Notes: a model not told the origin generated them from the letters alone. DNA of 64,000 nucleotides from Caproiciproducens sp. NJN-50 (GCF_004103755.1 NZ_CP035283.1:2170001-2234000), one strand, 5' to 3'. Shown: positions 17,239 to 26,652, counted from the first letter of the stretch. Made by a program: numbers and translations.

Positions 17239-17267
17239 ATTATACTATAAAAACGAAGGGCTGTCAA
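17239..17267 (-). promoter_or_regulatory. Consensus sigma-A promoter of the ylxM-ffh-rpsP operon
   Basis: Perfect TTGACA (17262-17267) and TATAAT (17239-17244) with a 17-bp spacer on the minus strand. Confidence 0.88.
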
Positions 17268-17275
17268 GGGGAATT

Positions 17276-17935
17276 TCACCCGTTCAGCCCCAACTTCAAC
17301 TGGAATTTTAAAAGAAAAAGCCGATCCTGCAATTTTAACTCCGTCATTCTGAGTTGTACGGCCGCGCCGGCATAATCGGCCCGGAACAGAGAAGACGTAT
17401 CGCAGAGCAGAGTGTTTCCCTGCCGGGAGAGCACGGACGGCAGCCTGCTTTCCATCAGGTTCATGGCCATTCCCACCGGAACCGGAAGACGGCCGACATG
17501 GACCGAATTGACGTCAAATTTCATCTGGTCCGCCGCGCTGTCGAAAGAGGGTGTGAGGTTCATCACAACGCCGAACGTTTTTCCCCTGTAAGCAACAGGG
17601 GCATAGACATCCGCAGTGCCGTCCTCCTTTGCCGTGACGGAAAGTGCCGAAAGCCCGGATCTGGATTTCACATCCGCATTTTTTTGGATCAGGGAATTCA
17701 GCCAGCCGGCGACTTCCTCCGGCGTCAGGCTGACTTCTTTGCCGGAAACAGAAGCCGCAACCACCTTGGAAACCGCGGAATCCGACGGCTGCGGCATGGA
17801 CTTTCCGGCATTCGGGTCGCTGAACAGCATCCAGCTCAGGACGCACAGAGCCGCGAGAAACACGACAAGGACCGAAAGGACCGCTGTCAGGAGACGCGTC
17901 CCGGAATTTTTACCCTGCATATGCTTTGGATACAT
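17276..17935 (-). CDS. YpmS-like membrane-anchored protein
   Basis: A 219-residue protein with one N-terminal membrane helix (about residues 17-36) and an extracytoplasmic domain. The pattern LTPEEVAGWLNSLIQK followed by beta-rich sequence, PVAYRGKTFGVVMNLTPSFD and PVGMAMNLMESRLPS, resembles the YpmS/DUF2140 family, whose function is unsettled. The ATG at 17935 has a GAAGGAGAAAAATAAA site. It lies 123 bp after mutS2 on the same strand and ends beside the ylxM promoter. Confidence 0.72.
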   Translation of the reverse strand: MYPKHMQGKNSGTRLLTAVLSVLVVFLAALCVLSWMLFSDPNAGKSMPQPSDSAVSKVVAASVSGKEVSLTPEEVAGWLNSLIQKNADVKSRSGLSALSVTAKEDGTADVYAPVAYRGKTFGVVMNLTPSFDSAADQMKFDVNSVHVGRLPVPVGMAMNLMESRLPSVLSRQGNTLLCDTSSLFRADYAGAAVQLRMTELKLQDRLFLLKFQLKLGLNG

Positions 17936-18058
17936 TTTATTTTTCTCCTTCAATTCGGATTCAGAACAGCAGGACCAACATGCCGGCGGCGGCAATGGTT
18001 TTCGGCGAAACCAACCGCGAACACGGCCCGGGACATAGCTTTCCCCTTTGCCGCCATC

Positions 18059-20437
18059 TTATTTCAATTCCACAATCGTCACGCCGGACTCTCCCTCGCC
18101 GAACGTGCCGAGCCGGAAGCTTTTCACGCTCGGATGGTTTTTCAGATGCTGCTGCACCGCCGCTCTCAGCGTCCCCGTTCCTTTTCCGTGAATCACCGTC
18201 AGCTGATCGACGCCGCTGAGCAGCGCGGAGTCGAGGAAGCGGTCCAGATTCAGCACCGCCTCGTCCGCCGCCTGGCCGCGCAGATCGCATTCCGTCGTCA
18301 CTTTCGCGGTCGCCCGGGACGTCACATTCCGGGTAATTCCCCGGATCGGGGCACGGTGCGCTTTCTCCTCCAACAGCCGGAGGTTGGATACCGGGACCCG
18401 CGTCTGAAGGATCCCGGCCTGAATCAGCGCCTCTCCCGATTCTCCTTCGGGCGGGCGGATCACCGTGCCTTTTTTGTCGATGTCGAAAATCAGGACGGAG
18501 TCCCCGGCTTTCAGCGGGCGCGGAAGAGCATAGTCTCCGCTCTCCTTTTCCCGCACCGGGTCCGCTCCGCTTTCCAGAACTCGCATGCCGGCCTTCAGCC
18601 TCGCCTTCTGCTCGGCGGTCAGCATTTTATTCTTCTGCTTTTTTATTTCTTCCAGCTCGCCGATCAGGGAATCGGCCTGCGCCCTGGTCCGCGCGACCAG
18701 TTGAGCGGCCTTTTCTCTCGCTTTTTCCAGTTCCCCGTCCGCTTCCCTTTGGACGCGCTCCAGCTTTTCCTCCGCCTCGCGGCGCATTTCCTCGGCCCGT
18801 GTCCGGGCCAGCCGCGCCTCTTCCCGCTCGGCGTCCAGTTTCTGACGGCTCGATTCCAGGTCCTGCACCACATCCTCGAATCTTGTGTTTTCCTGTGAAA
18901 CGAGGTCTTTCGCCCTCTCCACAACCGAGCCGTCCATTCCGAGCCGGAGAGAAATGGCAAACGCGTTGGAGCGTCCCGGTACGCCGGTCAGCAGCCGGTA
19001 GGTCGGCCGCAGGGTCTCGACGTCGAATTCGCAGGAGGCGTTTTCGACCCCGGGCGTCTGGAGAGCGTAGGCTTTCAGCTCCGCGTAGTGCGTGGTGGCC
19101 GCGATTTTCGCCCCCTTCGCGCGCAGGGATTCGAGGATCGCCTCCGCAAGCGCCGCCCCTTCCACGGGGTCCGTTCCCGCGCCGAGCTCGTCGAGAAGGA
19201 TCAGGCTGTCCGGCCCGGCCTGCTTCATAATCTGTATGATATTGGTCATATGGGCGGAAAAGGTCGAGAGCGACTGTTCGATGCTCTGTTCGTCGCCGAT
19301 GTCCGCAAGCACCTGCCTGAACACAGACAGCTCGCTGTTTTCCGCCGCAGGAATCATCAGCCCGCACATGGCCATCAGGGTCAGGAGCCCGACCGTTTTC
19401 AGGGACACGGTTTTGCCGCCCGTGTTCGGCCCCGTGATCACAAGGGTGTCGAATCCCGCGCCAAGCTCAATGTCCGTCGGAACGACGGCCGCGGGGTCGA
19501 TCAGCGGATGGCGCGCCCTTTTCAGCACGATCCGGCCGCTGTCGTTGATCTTCGGGGGCGTCGCTTTCATCCGGTAGGCGAGATCCGCCTTTGCGAAAAT
19601 CACATTGAGCTCCACCGCCGTTTGATAACCGCGGACGATGGTGTCCGCGAAATTTCCGGTCTCTCCGGACAGTTCCAACAGAATGCGTTCGATCTCCTTC
19701 TGTTCCTCCGATTGGAGCACCCGAACCTGGTTGTTCATCTCCACGGCGCTCAGCGGTTCCACAAACAGGGTGGAACCGCTGGCGGACGTATCGTGCACCA
19801 ATCCCGGCACCTCGTTTTTGTACTCCGCCCGCACGGGGACGACGAACCGTCCCCCGCGGATGGTGACGATCGGGTCCTGCAGATATTTCTGGTAGGACGC
19901 GGACCGCGTCATCTTGTCGAGAACCTCACGCGCCTTGGAAGACGCGGTGCGGATCTTCCGCCGGATCGCCTGCAGAGCCTGCGAAGCGCCGTCCGCCATC
20001 TCCTCCTCCGAGAGGATCGCGCCGTTGATGCGGGCCTCCAGATACTGGTTCGGCATCAGCATGGAGAAACGGTCGTCCAGGCAGCTTCTGACCCCCTCGC
20101 TTTTGCGCCGCCAGTCCGCAACGGCCCGCAGCGTGCGCAGCAGGCCGGAAACTCTCAGCAGCTCCGCCATGGTCAGCATCCCGCCGGCCTGCGCCCGGCG
20201 CAGGGAATTGGTCACGTTCGTAAGGCCGCCGAACGGCGGCGCACCGAAACGGGCCATCATCACATAGGCATCATCGGTCTCCCGAAGAAGCCTTCCGACT
20301 TCTTCGGGAGATGTCGACGGCGATAGATTTTCCGCAATCTGCGCGGCGTCGCCGCAAGCTGTGCGGGACGCCAGCAATTTCAATATTTTGTCGAGCTCCA
20401 GAGCCCGCGCGTGTTTTTGCAATCCTGTTTCAGGCAT
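18059..20437 (-). CDS. mutS2: MutS2, Smr-domain ATPase (RqcU)
   Basis: A 792-residue MutS2. The ABC-type ATPase core has GPNTGGKTVSLKTVG as Walker A and SLILLDELGAGTDP as Walker B. A long coiled-coil region (about 510-630) follows, and a C-terminal Smr endonuclease domain ends the protein (CDLRGQAADEAVLNLD, HGKGTGTLR). MutS2 limits recombination in some species and splits collided ribosomes in Bacillus; it lacks the mismatch-recognition domain of MutS. The start MPETG at 20437 follows GAAGGAAAG. Confidence 0.95.
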   Translation of the reverse strand: MPETGLQKHARALELDKILKLLASRTACGDAAQIAENLSPSTSPEEVGRLLRETDDAYVMMARFGAPPFGGLTNVTNSLRRAQAGGMLTMAELLRVSGLLRTLRAVADWRRKSEGVRSCLDDRFSMLMPNQYLEARINGAILSEEEMADGASQALQAIRRKIRTASSKAREVLDKMTRSASYQKYLQDPIVTIRGGRFVVPVRAEYKNEVPGLVHDTSASGSTLFVEPLSAVEMNNQVRVLQSEEQKEIERILLELSGETGNFADTIVRGYQTAVELNVIFAKADLAYRMKATPPKINDSGRIVLKRARHPLIDPAAVVPTDIELGAGFDTLVITGPNTGGKTVSLKTVGLLTLMAMCGLMIPAAENSELSVFRQVLADIGDEQSIEQSLSTFSAHMTNIIQIMKQAGPDSLILLDELGAGTDPVEGAALAEAILESLRAKGAKIAATTHYAELKAYALQTPGVENASCEFDVETLRPTYRLLTGVPGRSNAFAISLRLGMDGSVVERAKDLVSQENTRFEDVVQDLESSRQKLDAEREEARLARTRAEEMRREAEEKLERVQREADGELEKAREKAAQLVARTRAQADSLIGELEEIKKQKNKMLTAEQKARLKAGMRVLESGADPVREKESGDYALPRPLKAGDSVLIFDIDKKGTVIRPPEGESGEALIQAGILQTRVPVSNLRLLEEKAHRAPIRGITRNVTSRATAKVTTECDLRGQAADEAVLNLDRFLDSALLSGVDQLTVIHGKGTGTLRAAVQQHLKNHPSVKSFRLGTFGEGESGVTIVELK

Positions 20438-20566
20438 GTGTTCTTTCCTTCCCAATTTGTCATCCGTCGAACCGGCAGCCGCTTTCCTGAAGAGCGGCGG
20501 CGCAACGTAATCTTTCCCTCTTCATTAATATGTAATCCGTAAAATCGCCCGCCACCCTTTCCAGGT

Positions 20567-21094
20567 TCATTTCAAGCCTTCCAAAAGTTTTTCATAACAG
20601 ATAAAAGCTCCCTTGCGGAACGTTACGGTTCCGGCCCTTTGGTATCCGGCGGACTCATATAACCGGATCGCCTGCGGATTTTTCACGAAAGCATCCAGCC
20701 GTATACAGCGATATCCGCGCGAGAGGGCAAACCGTTCGGCGGCTTTCAGAGTCCGCGAGCCCATTCCCCCGCCCTGCGCTCCCGCGCTCACGCAAAGGCG
20801 GTGGATCACGCCGGGCGGACCCGCTCTGCAAATCCGCCAGCCAACCGACTCATATTCCGGCGATTGCTCCGCGTTTACCGCAACGGCGGAAACCGGCTTT
20901 CCGTCTTCCACAAGCAGCAGCATGTCTCGATTTTCAACATCCGCAGACAGCATTTTTCCGTCGGGATAAATCTCATCCCACTGGTCGATCCCCTCATCGC
21001 GCATTTTCTGGATTGCCCCGGCGTAAAGCGCGAGAATATCCTTAAGATCCGATCGGTCCGCCGTCCGAATGCTCAACTTCTCGGAATGTTCCAT
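20567..21094 (-). CDS. GNAT-family N-acetyltransferase after recO
   Basis: A 175-residue acetyltransferase. The N-terminal SIRTADRSDLKDILALY and GIDQWDEIYPDG resemble GNAT enzymes of broad substrate class. The CoA loop is seen as HRLCVSAGAQGGGMGSRTLK and the C-terminus as NPQAIRLYESAGYQRAG. It starts four bases after the recO stop, so it is the last gene of the era operon. Substrate unknown. Confidence 0.9.
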   Translation of the reverse strand: MEHSEKLSIRTADRSDLKDILALYAGAIQKMRDEGIDQWDEIYPDGKMLSADVENRDMLLLVEDGKPVSAVAVNAEQSPEYESVGWRICRAGPPGVIHRLCVSAGAQGGGMGSRTLKAAERFALSRGYRCIRLDAFVKNPQAIRLYESAGYQRAGTVTFRKGAFICYEKLLEGLK

Positions 21095-21098
21095 GTTT

Positions 21099-21863
21099 TT
21101 ATCCTTTCCACCCTGTTTCTCCCGCCGTTGCATGGTAAAAATCCAAAGTGGCAAATCCGCGCCCCAGCGTGCTGAGCACATAGGCTTCCGCCGCCCGCGC
21201 CAGCTCTTCCGTCCCCTGCCGCGACAGGGAAAAGGAAAACGCCTTGCCCGGCTCGGCGTAAATCGTATGGCGCAGCCCGGCCATGGCTCCGCGTCCCAGC
21301 CGGATCGACGGCTCGCCCTGCGGGCAGCCGCATTCATTACAGACAATCCGGCCGGAAACCGGCAGAAACCACATCGGGTCGGACCCGAATTTTCCGCACT
21401 CCGCACATCCGACAAGATCCGGCTGATAGCCGGACAAAGCGAGCATGCGCATTTCCACGACCGCTTTGACAATGCCGTTCGGCCGGTCTCCCCGGCCCAG
21501 CAGATAAAGCGCGTTGAGAACCAGGCTTAGATACTCCTCCGCCGGCGCGTCCTGCGGGGCCAGGGCGATCGAAAGCTCGCAGAAATACTGCGCAAGCGAA
21601 AGGCGCCCGATATCCTTGCGGAGGTCAAAAAAAACCTCGATCGGCCGGGCGTCATCAATTATGTATTTGTCCCGCCCCTCAAAGATGGTGAAGCGGGAAT
21701 AACTGAACAGCCGCGTGGCGGAAAGCCTGCCGTCTTTGGCCCGCCCGGGCCGCTGAACAAAAGCTCGCAGAATTCCTTTTCGCTTTGTCAGAATGGTAAT
21801 CAGCCGGTCACTGTCACCCACGCATTTCTCCGTGATAACCAATCCCTCGGCATCCGTTCTCAT
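21099..21863 (-). CDS. recO: RecO, recombination mediator
   Basis: RecO anneals DNA and loads RecA with RecR. The 254-residue protein has the N-terminal OB-fold start (EGLVITEKCVGDSDRLITIL), RAFVQRPGRAKDG, and a zinc ribbon with CAECGKFG and CNECGC near residues 175-205. The era-yqzL-recO order is the Firmicutes pattern. Confidence 0.95.
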   Translation of the reverse strand: MRTDAEGLVITEKCVGDSDRLITILTKRKGILRAFVQRPGRAKDGRLSATRLFSYSRFTIFEGRDKYIIDDARPIEVFFDLRKDIGRLSLAQYFCELSIALAPQDAPAEEYLSLVLNALYLLGRGDRPNGIVKAVVEMRMLALSGYQPDLVGCAECGKFGSDPMWFLPVSGRIVCNECGCPQGEPSIRLGRGAMAGLRHTIYAEPGKAFSFSLSRQGTEELARAAEAYVLSTLGRGFATLDFYHATAGETGWKG

Positions 21864-21978
21864 CCCGGTCCTCCTTCATCTGGCTCTCCCGGTCCACCTG
21901 CCGCAACTGGCTGTAGATCAAATAGTCCTTGACACTTCCCGTATGTTTGAAACTGTCCCATGCCGTATTCTTATCCAA
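21814..21978 (-). CDS. yqzL: YqzL-like small protein overlapping recO
   Basis: A 54-residue product whose core WDSFKHTGSVKDYLIYSQL matches the short YqzL family found between era and recO in Bacillus, where it has no known role. The start is taken as TTG 21978 behind AAAGGAGCGG; the frame is open to an ATG at 22032 without a good site. Its last 50 bp overlap the start of recO in another frame. Confidence 0.7.
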   Translation of the reverse strand: MDKNTAWDSFKHTGSVKDYLIYSQLRQVDRESQMKEDRDENGCRGIGYHGEMRG

Positions 21979-22111
21979 GATTACCGCTCCTTTTATAAGA
22001 TACTGTTTAAAGTATTTGCCTTTCACAGGCATCTATGAGCGGTAAATAAATGAATTTATCCCATAAAATGACACAATTTTCACAGAAAATATGCTTGGCC
22101 GAAAGTTGCCG

Positions 22112-23035
22112 TCATGCGTCGAATCCAGAAGCGTCGTACCCCATGACCCTGAGCGCCGACTGCTGATTGCGCCAGTTTTCCTTGACTTTGACCCACAGCT
22201 TCAGATTGACCCTGCATCCGAAAAACTGTTCCATGTCCCTTCGCGCAAGAGTCCCTACCTGCTTGAGCATAGCGCCGCTTTTCCCGATAATAATCGCTTT
22301 ATGAGCCTCCCTTTCACAGTAGATGGTCGCGAAAATATCCGTTATATCGCCGCCGGAGGCCCGTTCCGACATGTGCTCGACCACGACGCCGATGCCGTGC
22401 GGGATCTCGGCGCTCAAAAGGCGCAGCAGTTTTTCCCTGACGATTTCGGAGGCGATGACGCGCTCCGGCTGATCGGTCAGCGTGTCGTCGTCAAAAAAAT
22501 GCCCTCCGGGTTCCGCAAGATTGGAAAGCTCCTGTTTCAGTTCCTCGATTCCGCTGCCAGTCCTGGCGGAAACGGGAACGACCGCCTCAAAATCGTAAAG
22601 CCTGCTCACACTCGCAATCTGTTCCATCAAACCGCTCTTGTCCCGCAGCAGGTCAATCTTATTGATGGCCAGCACCGCCGGCATGTTCTGCGACCGGAAC
22701 CGGTCGATTAGCTCCTGCGCGGACCGGGAAATCTTTTTCCCCGCCTCGATCACCAGAAGGCAGGTATCCACGCCGGAAACGGACTCCACGACGGAACGCA
22801 CCATGTATTCTCCCAGACGGTTGCGCGGCTGAAGCAGCCCGGGCGTATCGATAAAAACAAGCTGTGTCTCCCCTTCGGTCAGCACGCCCATGATGCGCGT
22901 GCGGGTCGTCTGCGGCTTACGCGAAACGATCGACACTTTCTGCCCGAGCATGGAATTCAAAAGCGAGGATTTTCCGACATTCGGGCGCCCGACGATGGCG
23001 ATAAACGCAGATTTATTCTTCTCCTGGTCTGACAA
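22112..23035 (-). CDS. era: Era, ribosome-assembly GTPase
   Basis: Era binds the 3' end of 16S rRNA during 30S maturation. In 307 residues: G1 GRPNVGKSSLLN, G3 DTPGL, G4 NKIDLL, and a C-terminal KH domain (KAIIIGKSGAMLKQVGTLAR). Translation begins at TTG 23035 with GGGAGAG upstream. It follows dgkA with 12 bp between. Confidence 0.97.
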   Translation of the reverse strand: MSDQEKNKSAFIAIVGRPNVGKSSLLNSMLGQKVSIVSRKPQTTRTRIMGVLTEGETQLVFIDTPGLLQPRNRLGEYMVRSVVESVSGVDTCLLVIEAGKKISRSAQELIDRFRSQNMPAVLAINKIDLLRDKSGLMEQIASVSRLYDFEAVVPVSARTGSGIEELKQELSNLAEPGGHFFDDDTLTDQPERVIASEIVREKLLRLLSAEIPHGIGVVVEHMSERASGGDITDIFATIYCEREAHKAIIIGKSGAMLKQVGTLARRDMEQFFGCRVNLKLWVKVKENWRNQQSALRVMGYDASGFDA

Positions 23036-23047
23036 AACAATCTCTCC

Positions 23048-23533
23048 CTATTTCCCATTTTTCCTTTTTCTTAAATGGTCCCGGATTCCGAGCGGCCCCA
23101 GCGCAATATAAAAGACAGCCGCCGCCGTGGCGGCCAGCAGCAGCGCAAGAAGGAGCGGATCAGCCAGAAAATACCGCAGAATCCCGCAGAAAACGGCGGG
23201 TCTCCAGAACAGGCAGAGACCGACCGCGACCGCGAAAACGGCATTGATCAAAACCGCGCCGGACGCCATGTCTTTGACAATGCGCACAACCGGATTAAAG
23301 CTCGCCGCGTTGAAATCGGAAAGCTCTTCCGCCACCGTATTGAACAGTTCCGCCGCAATCACCTGGGCAAAAGTCAGAAAAAGCACTGCGTATTCGGCCC
23401 GTGTCAGGTGAAAAAAAAACGAAAATACAAACACATACAGCGCTGTTGCCGTGTGTATCCGCATATTTCGTTCTGTATTAATGCAGTAGATAATCCCTCG
23501 GAACGCATACCGAAAGCTCTTTAAAAAGCGCAA
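23048..23533 (-). CDS. dgkA: DgkA-type undecaprenol/diacylglycerol kinase
   Basis: A 161-residue membrane enzyme of the Gram-positive DgkA family, which phosphorylates undecaprenol to the lipid carrier of wall synthesis. The active-site segment AAELFNTVAEELSD carries the family Glu and Asn; several hydrophobic helices follow. Many homologues stop near 130 residues; here an extra C-terminal membrane segment precedes the basic RDHLRKRKNGK tail. The start is TTG 23533, two bases past the ybeY stop. Confidence 0.88.
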   Translation of the reverse strand: MRFLKSFRYAFRGIIYCINTERNMRIHTATALYVFVFSFFFHLTRAEYAVLFLTFAQVIAAELFNTVAEELSDFNAASFNPVVRIVKDMASGAVLINAVFAVAVGLCLFWRPAVFCGILRYFLADPLLLALLLAATAAAVFYIALGPLGIRDHLRKRKNGK

Positions 23534-23535
23534 TC

Positions 23536-24045
23536 CTATTCCTCATCCTCATCCAGAACGTAACTGCTTGTACTTGGCAGTCCGAGCTGAACCATGACTT
23601 CCTCTTCTTTTTCCCGCATGCGCACGCGCGCAATGCCGCCTTCCTCATGGTCGTATCCCAAAAGATGGAGCATGGAATGAGCCGTCAGATACCCGACCTC
23701 CCGCTCCAGCGAATGGCCGTAACGCTCGGCCTGCTCCACCGCTTTCTCCATGGAAATGACGATGTCCCCAAGGATCTTGGCGCCTGTGGTGTGGTTGACA
23801 TCGTAAACCCCGTTTTCTCCCATGGGAAAGGATAGTACGTCCGTTGGGATGTCCTTTTTCCGATACTGGGCATTCAGCTTCTGAATCTGACCGTTGTCAA
23901 CAAAGATCACGCTGATCTCCGCCGGTCCCTCGAACTTTTCCAGCTTCAGCACGGCGTTGCAGCAGCGCCGCACCAACATGCGCAGCCCGGTCGGTATTTT
24001 TACCGCCTTTTGCTTATTGTCAATAATAACCCTGATTTTTTCCAC
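23536..24045 (-). CDS. ybeY: YbeY, rRNA-processing endoribonuclease
   Basis: A zinc-dependent ribonuclease for 16S rRNA 3' end maturation and quality control. The metal site is AHSMLHLLGYDHE, the HxxxHxxxxxH pattern, near residue 130; DVLSFPMGENG precedes it. The protein is 169 residues and starts with GTG at 24045 two bases past phoH. Confidence 0.95.
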   Translation of the reverse strand: MEKIRVIIDNKQKAVKIPTGLRMLVRRCCNAVLKLEKFEGPAEISVIFVDNGQIQKLNAQYRKKDIPTDVLSFPMGENGVYDVNHTTGAKILGDIVISMEKAVEQAERYGHSLEREVGYLTAHSMLHLLGYDHEEGGIARVRMREKEEEVMVQLGLPSTSSYVLDEDEE

Positions 24046-24047
24046 TC

Positions 24048-25007
24048 TTATCGCCCCGCTTCTTCATTTTTCTCATATGCTTTGATAATGTCCTGCACCA
24101 AACGATGCCGGACGACATCCTTTTCTGAAAACCGGACCTGCGCGATATCGTCGATGCCCTTTAAAATATGAAGGACGTCGCGAAGGCCGGATCTTCTTCC
24201 GTCCGGCAGATCAATCTGAGTGATATCGCCGGTGATGACCATCTTGGAATTAAATCCAAGTCTTGTCAGAAACATTTTCATCTGTTCCGGCGTCGTATTC
24301 TGCGCTTCGTCCAGAATGATGAAGCTGTCGTCCAGCGTCCTCCCCCGCATATAGGCAAGAGGCGCCACCTCGATGTTGCCGCGTTCCACATATTTCTGGT
24401 AGGTCTCCGCTCCCAGCATATCGAACAGCGCGTCGTAGAGAGGGCGCAGATACGGGTCCACCTTCTGCTGCAGGTCCCCGGGCAGAAAGCCCAGCTTTTC
24501 CCCGGCCTCCACGGCCGGACGGGTCAGGATGATCCGATTGGCCTCCTGCGCCCTGAACGCCGTGACGGCGAGCGCCACGGCCAGATAGGTCTTCCCGGTT
24601 CCCGCCGGGCCGACGCCGATCGTGATCGTGTGGCTCTGAATCGCCTGGCAATAACGCTTCTGGCCCAGCGTCTTGGCTTTGACCGGTTTGCCCTTGGAGG
24701 TGATGCAGATGCAGTCCCCGGCAAGGGCCTCAATCTTGCTTTCGCTTCCTTCGTTTACAAGGGAGATGCAATAGCGGACGTTCTGCTCGCTCAACGCCTC
24801 CCCCCGGTTGATCAAAGTCAGAAGGCTCTCGATCGCGCGGACCGCCTTTCCCACGCCGTCCGGCTCCCCGGAGACCTTCAGCTCGCTCCCCCGGTAGACG
24901 ATCGAAACTCCATACTCCTGTTCAATGATCCGGATATTTTCGTCAAAACTGCCGAAAAGCGCGACCGCCTGCTCCATGCGGTCTATATTGATTCTCTGTT
25001 CAAACAT
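24048..25007 (-). CDS. phoH: PhoH-family ATPase
   Basis: A 319-residue PhoH/YbeZ-like protein: a small KH-like N-terminal part and a helicase-like ATPase with GVGPAGTGKTYLAVALAV (Walker A) and DSFIILDEAQNTTPEQ (Walker B). It is paired with ybeY as in most bacteria and may act with it on RNA. The start MFEQR at 25007 follows AGGTGATAGG. Confidence 0.94.
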   Translation of the reverse strand: MFEQRINIDRMEQAVALFGSFDENIRIIEQEYGVSIVYRGSELKVSGEPDGVGKAVRAIESLLTLINRGEALSEQNVRYCISLVNEGSESKIEALAGDCICITSKGKPVKAKTLGQKRYCQAIQSHTITIGVGPAGTGKTYLAVALAVTAFRAQEANRIILTRPAVEAGEKLGFLPGDLQQKVDPYLRPLYDALFDMLGAETYQKYVERGNIEVAPLAYMRGRTLDDSFIILDEAQNTTPEQMKMFLTRLGFNSKMVITGDITQIDLPDGRRSGLRDVLHILKGIDDIAQVRFSEKDVVRHRLVQDIIKAYEKNEEAGR

Positions 25008-25059
25008 CCTATCACCTAAAACCCCGGCACTCAAATTTTCGCCGGATAGATTTTAGATT

Positions 25060-25088
25060 ATTATAGCACAATTATAGGATTTCGTCAC
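25060..25088 (-). promoter_or_regulatory. Probable promoter upstream of phoH
   Basis: GTGACG (25083-25088), 17-bp spacer, TATAAT (25060-25065) in the gap between yqfD and phoH. It would let phoH to recO be expressed apart from the sporulation genes yqfC and yqfD. Confidence 0.55.
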
Positions 25089-25109
25089 CATAAAATATAC
25101 AAAAATAAC

Positions 25110-26288
25110 CTATGATTTTATTAATATTTCCGACTCTTCCGCAATATTTTCCTCGCATTTTAAAGTAGCGGAATAAATCAGCACATTATTTTCCGTCCTG
25201 TTCGACGCGTTAACGCTTAAAACCTTCGTGCCGTCCGGCAAATTTTTTTCGTATCCGGAAAGTTTTTCCTCCGCCTGCCCGATTGCCTGCCGGGGGGAAA
25301 TCACAACGGGCAAGGTGCGCACGCCGCTCCAGTCCTCCTCATACAGGCTGACCGGCAAAAGGGTTCCAAAAAGCCTCAAATCGGTCTGCGTTCCCGCGAC
25401 CTCGTAATCCCCTTTCGGCTTGCCTTCAAACGTCAGAGGAAAGACCGCCCCGAACAACCGCAGGCTTTTGCGGACGACCCGGTTTCCCGTCGGTTCGCGG
25501 ACATTCTGCGCGAGCGGAATCCGGATTTCGCAGGAGCGCGAAGTCTCCGCGACGATTTCCGCCGACGCGTGAACAAGCGTGGTCCCCCCGGAGGCGTCTT
25601 CGACCACGCCACTGACCAAAAGCTGCCCCTGCGCAACGGCGTCTCCCTTTTTCACCTGCGCCGTCCCCCCGTAGACACGTATCGCAACGACCTGGCCCGT
25701 AGCCGACGCCACTATATTGCAGGCCCCGTTTTGTTTCACAATCTCCGGCTTTTCCGTCTTTTCCCTGATGCAGACCTGCATGGTGCAGCCCTGCGTGTTA
25801 ATCGTCATCCACCGGATCTTCGGAAACATCAGCATCAGTTTTTGCTCCACCTTTTTCGTGTCGACCTCCGAGATCCTCACCCCCGGGGAAAGCCCGTTTT
25901 CGGAAAGCGCCGAAAGAATCGCGCGCGAATCAAGCGTGGTGTTTCCCGTCACGTCGATGCACCAGACGCGCAGCGACAGAAGAATAAGGATCGCCGCAAA
26001 CGCGGCGGCACCGTATAGAATTCCGCGGTGAGTCCGCGTTCTGCGAATGAGGAACGGCAGGCCGTGCCGCCCCTTGACCCGAAGCCGGCACCCGGCCTTG
26101 CGGGCAAAGGGGCGCAGGTTCCGGTACATGCCGGAAGAGACGCAGGCGCCGCTGGCTCTGCGCGAGGTGATATTCCAAAGGACGACGCCGGATCTGGCGC
26201 AATAGTTGAAAAAGCGCTCCGGGCTTCCCCCGATCACCGAAAAACGGACATAGCCCAGAATCCACCGGATGATTTTCAGCGATAACAT
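25110..26288 (-). CDS. yqfD: YqfD, sporulation membrane protein
   Basis: A 392-residue YqfD-like protein. It has a cytoplasmic N-terminal part of about 90 residues, one membrane helix near 93-110 (FAAILILLSLRVWCIDVTGN) and an extracytoplasmic region. In Bacillus the gene is in the mother-cell sigma-E regulon and disruption slows sporulation. Next to yqfC in one unit. Confidence 0.9.
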   Translation of the reverse strand: MLSLKIIRWILGYVRFSVIGGSPERFFNYCARSGVVLWNITSRRASGACVSSGMYRNLRPFARKAGCRLRVKGRHGLPFLIRRTRTHRGILYGAAAFAAILILLSLRVWCIDVTGNTTLDSRAILSALSENGLSPGVRISEVDTKKVEQKLMLMFPKIRWMTINTQGCTMQVCIREKTEKPEIVKQNGACNIVASATGQVVAIRVYGGTAQVKKGDAVAQGQLLVSGVVEDASGGTTLVHASAEIVAETSRSCEIRIPLAQNVREPTGNRVVRKSLRLFGAVFPLTFEGKPKGDYEVAGTQTDLRLFGTLLPVSLYEEDWSGVRTLPVVISPRQAIGQAEEKLSGYEKNLPDGTKVLSVNASNRTENNVLIYSATLKCEENIAEESEILIKS

Positions 26289-26297
26289 CTCAGCACC

Positions 26298-26546
26298 TCA
26301 GACCAGAAATTCGATTCCGGTAAAATAGCCCGTTACCACCAGCGAATCAGCGGTGAGGCATTTGATGACGAGGCCCCTTCCGGTAAAGCGGACCACCAGC
26401 TTGCCCGTACGGATGCGGACGACATCCGTATCGTACTCCAGGACGCCGCTGCATCCGTCCACCACCGCTTCCGTATTCCCGTTTATTTCCATATGGGTCG
26501 GCATGTTGAGTCCGGCGCGATTCAGCAGACTGATTTTTTTTGCCAA
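26298..26546 (-). CDS. yqfC: YqfC, sporulation protein
   Basis: An 82-residue YqfC-like protein, beta-rich, with LEYDTDVVRIRTGKLVVRF and CLTADSLVVTGYFTGIEF. Like yqfD it belongs to the sigma-E class in Bacillus. Start is TTG 26546 (MAKKISLL) behind a G-rich AGCGGGGG stretch. The gene lies nine bases before yqfD and is divergent from ylbJ. Confidence 0.85.
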   Translation of the reverse strand: MAKKISLLNRAGLNMPTHMEINGNTEAVVDGCSGVLEYDTDVVRIRTGKLVVRFTGRGLVIKCLTADSLVVTGYFTGIEFLV

Positions 26547-26652
26547 AATGAATCCCCCGCTCCCATCGTGATTACACCTAATGCTATGCTGGAGCAGGGG
26601 TAAATATCCGCGGGAGGACATATACATAAAGGGATGGGAGGGATTCTTTGCC

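Noticed and set aside
19088..20326. Long plus-strand frame opposite mutS2
   Set aside because: Antisense shadow of a GC-rich gene with strong third-position bias; no ribosome site, no recognisable domain.
26547..26652. Sigma-E promoters for the divergent yqfC and ylbJ genes
   Set aside because: CATA-type -10 elements are visible on both strands, but no -35 element lies at acceptable spacing, so I do not call them.
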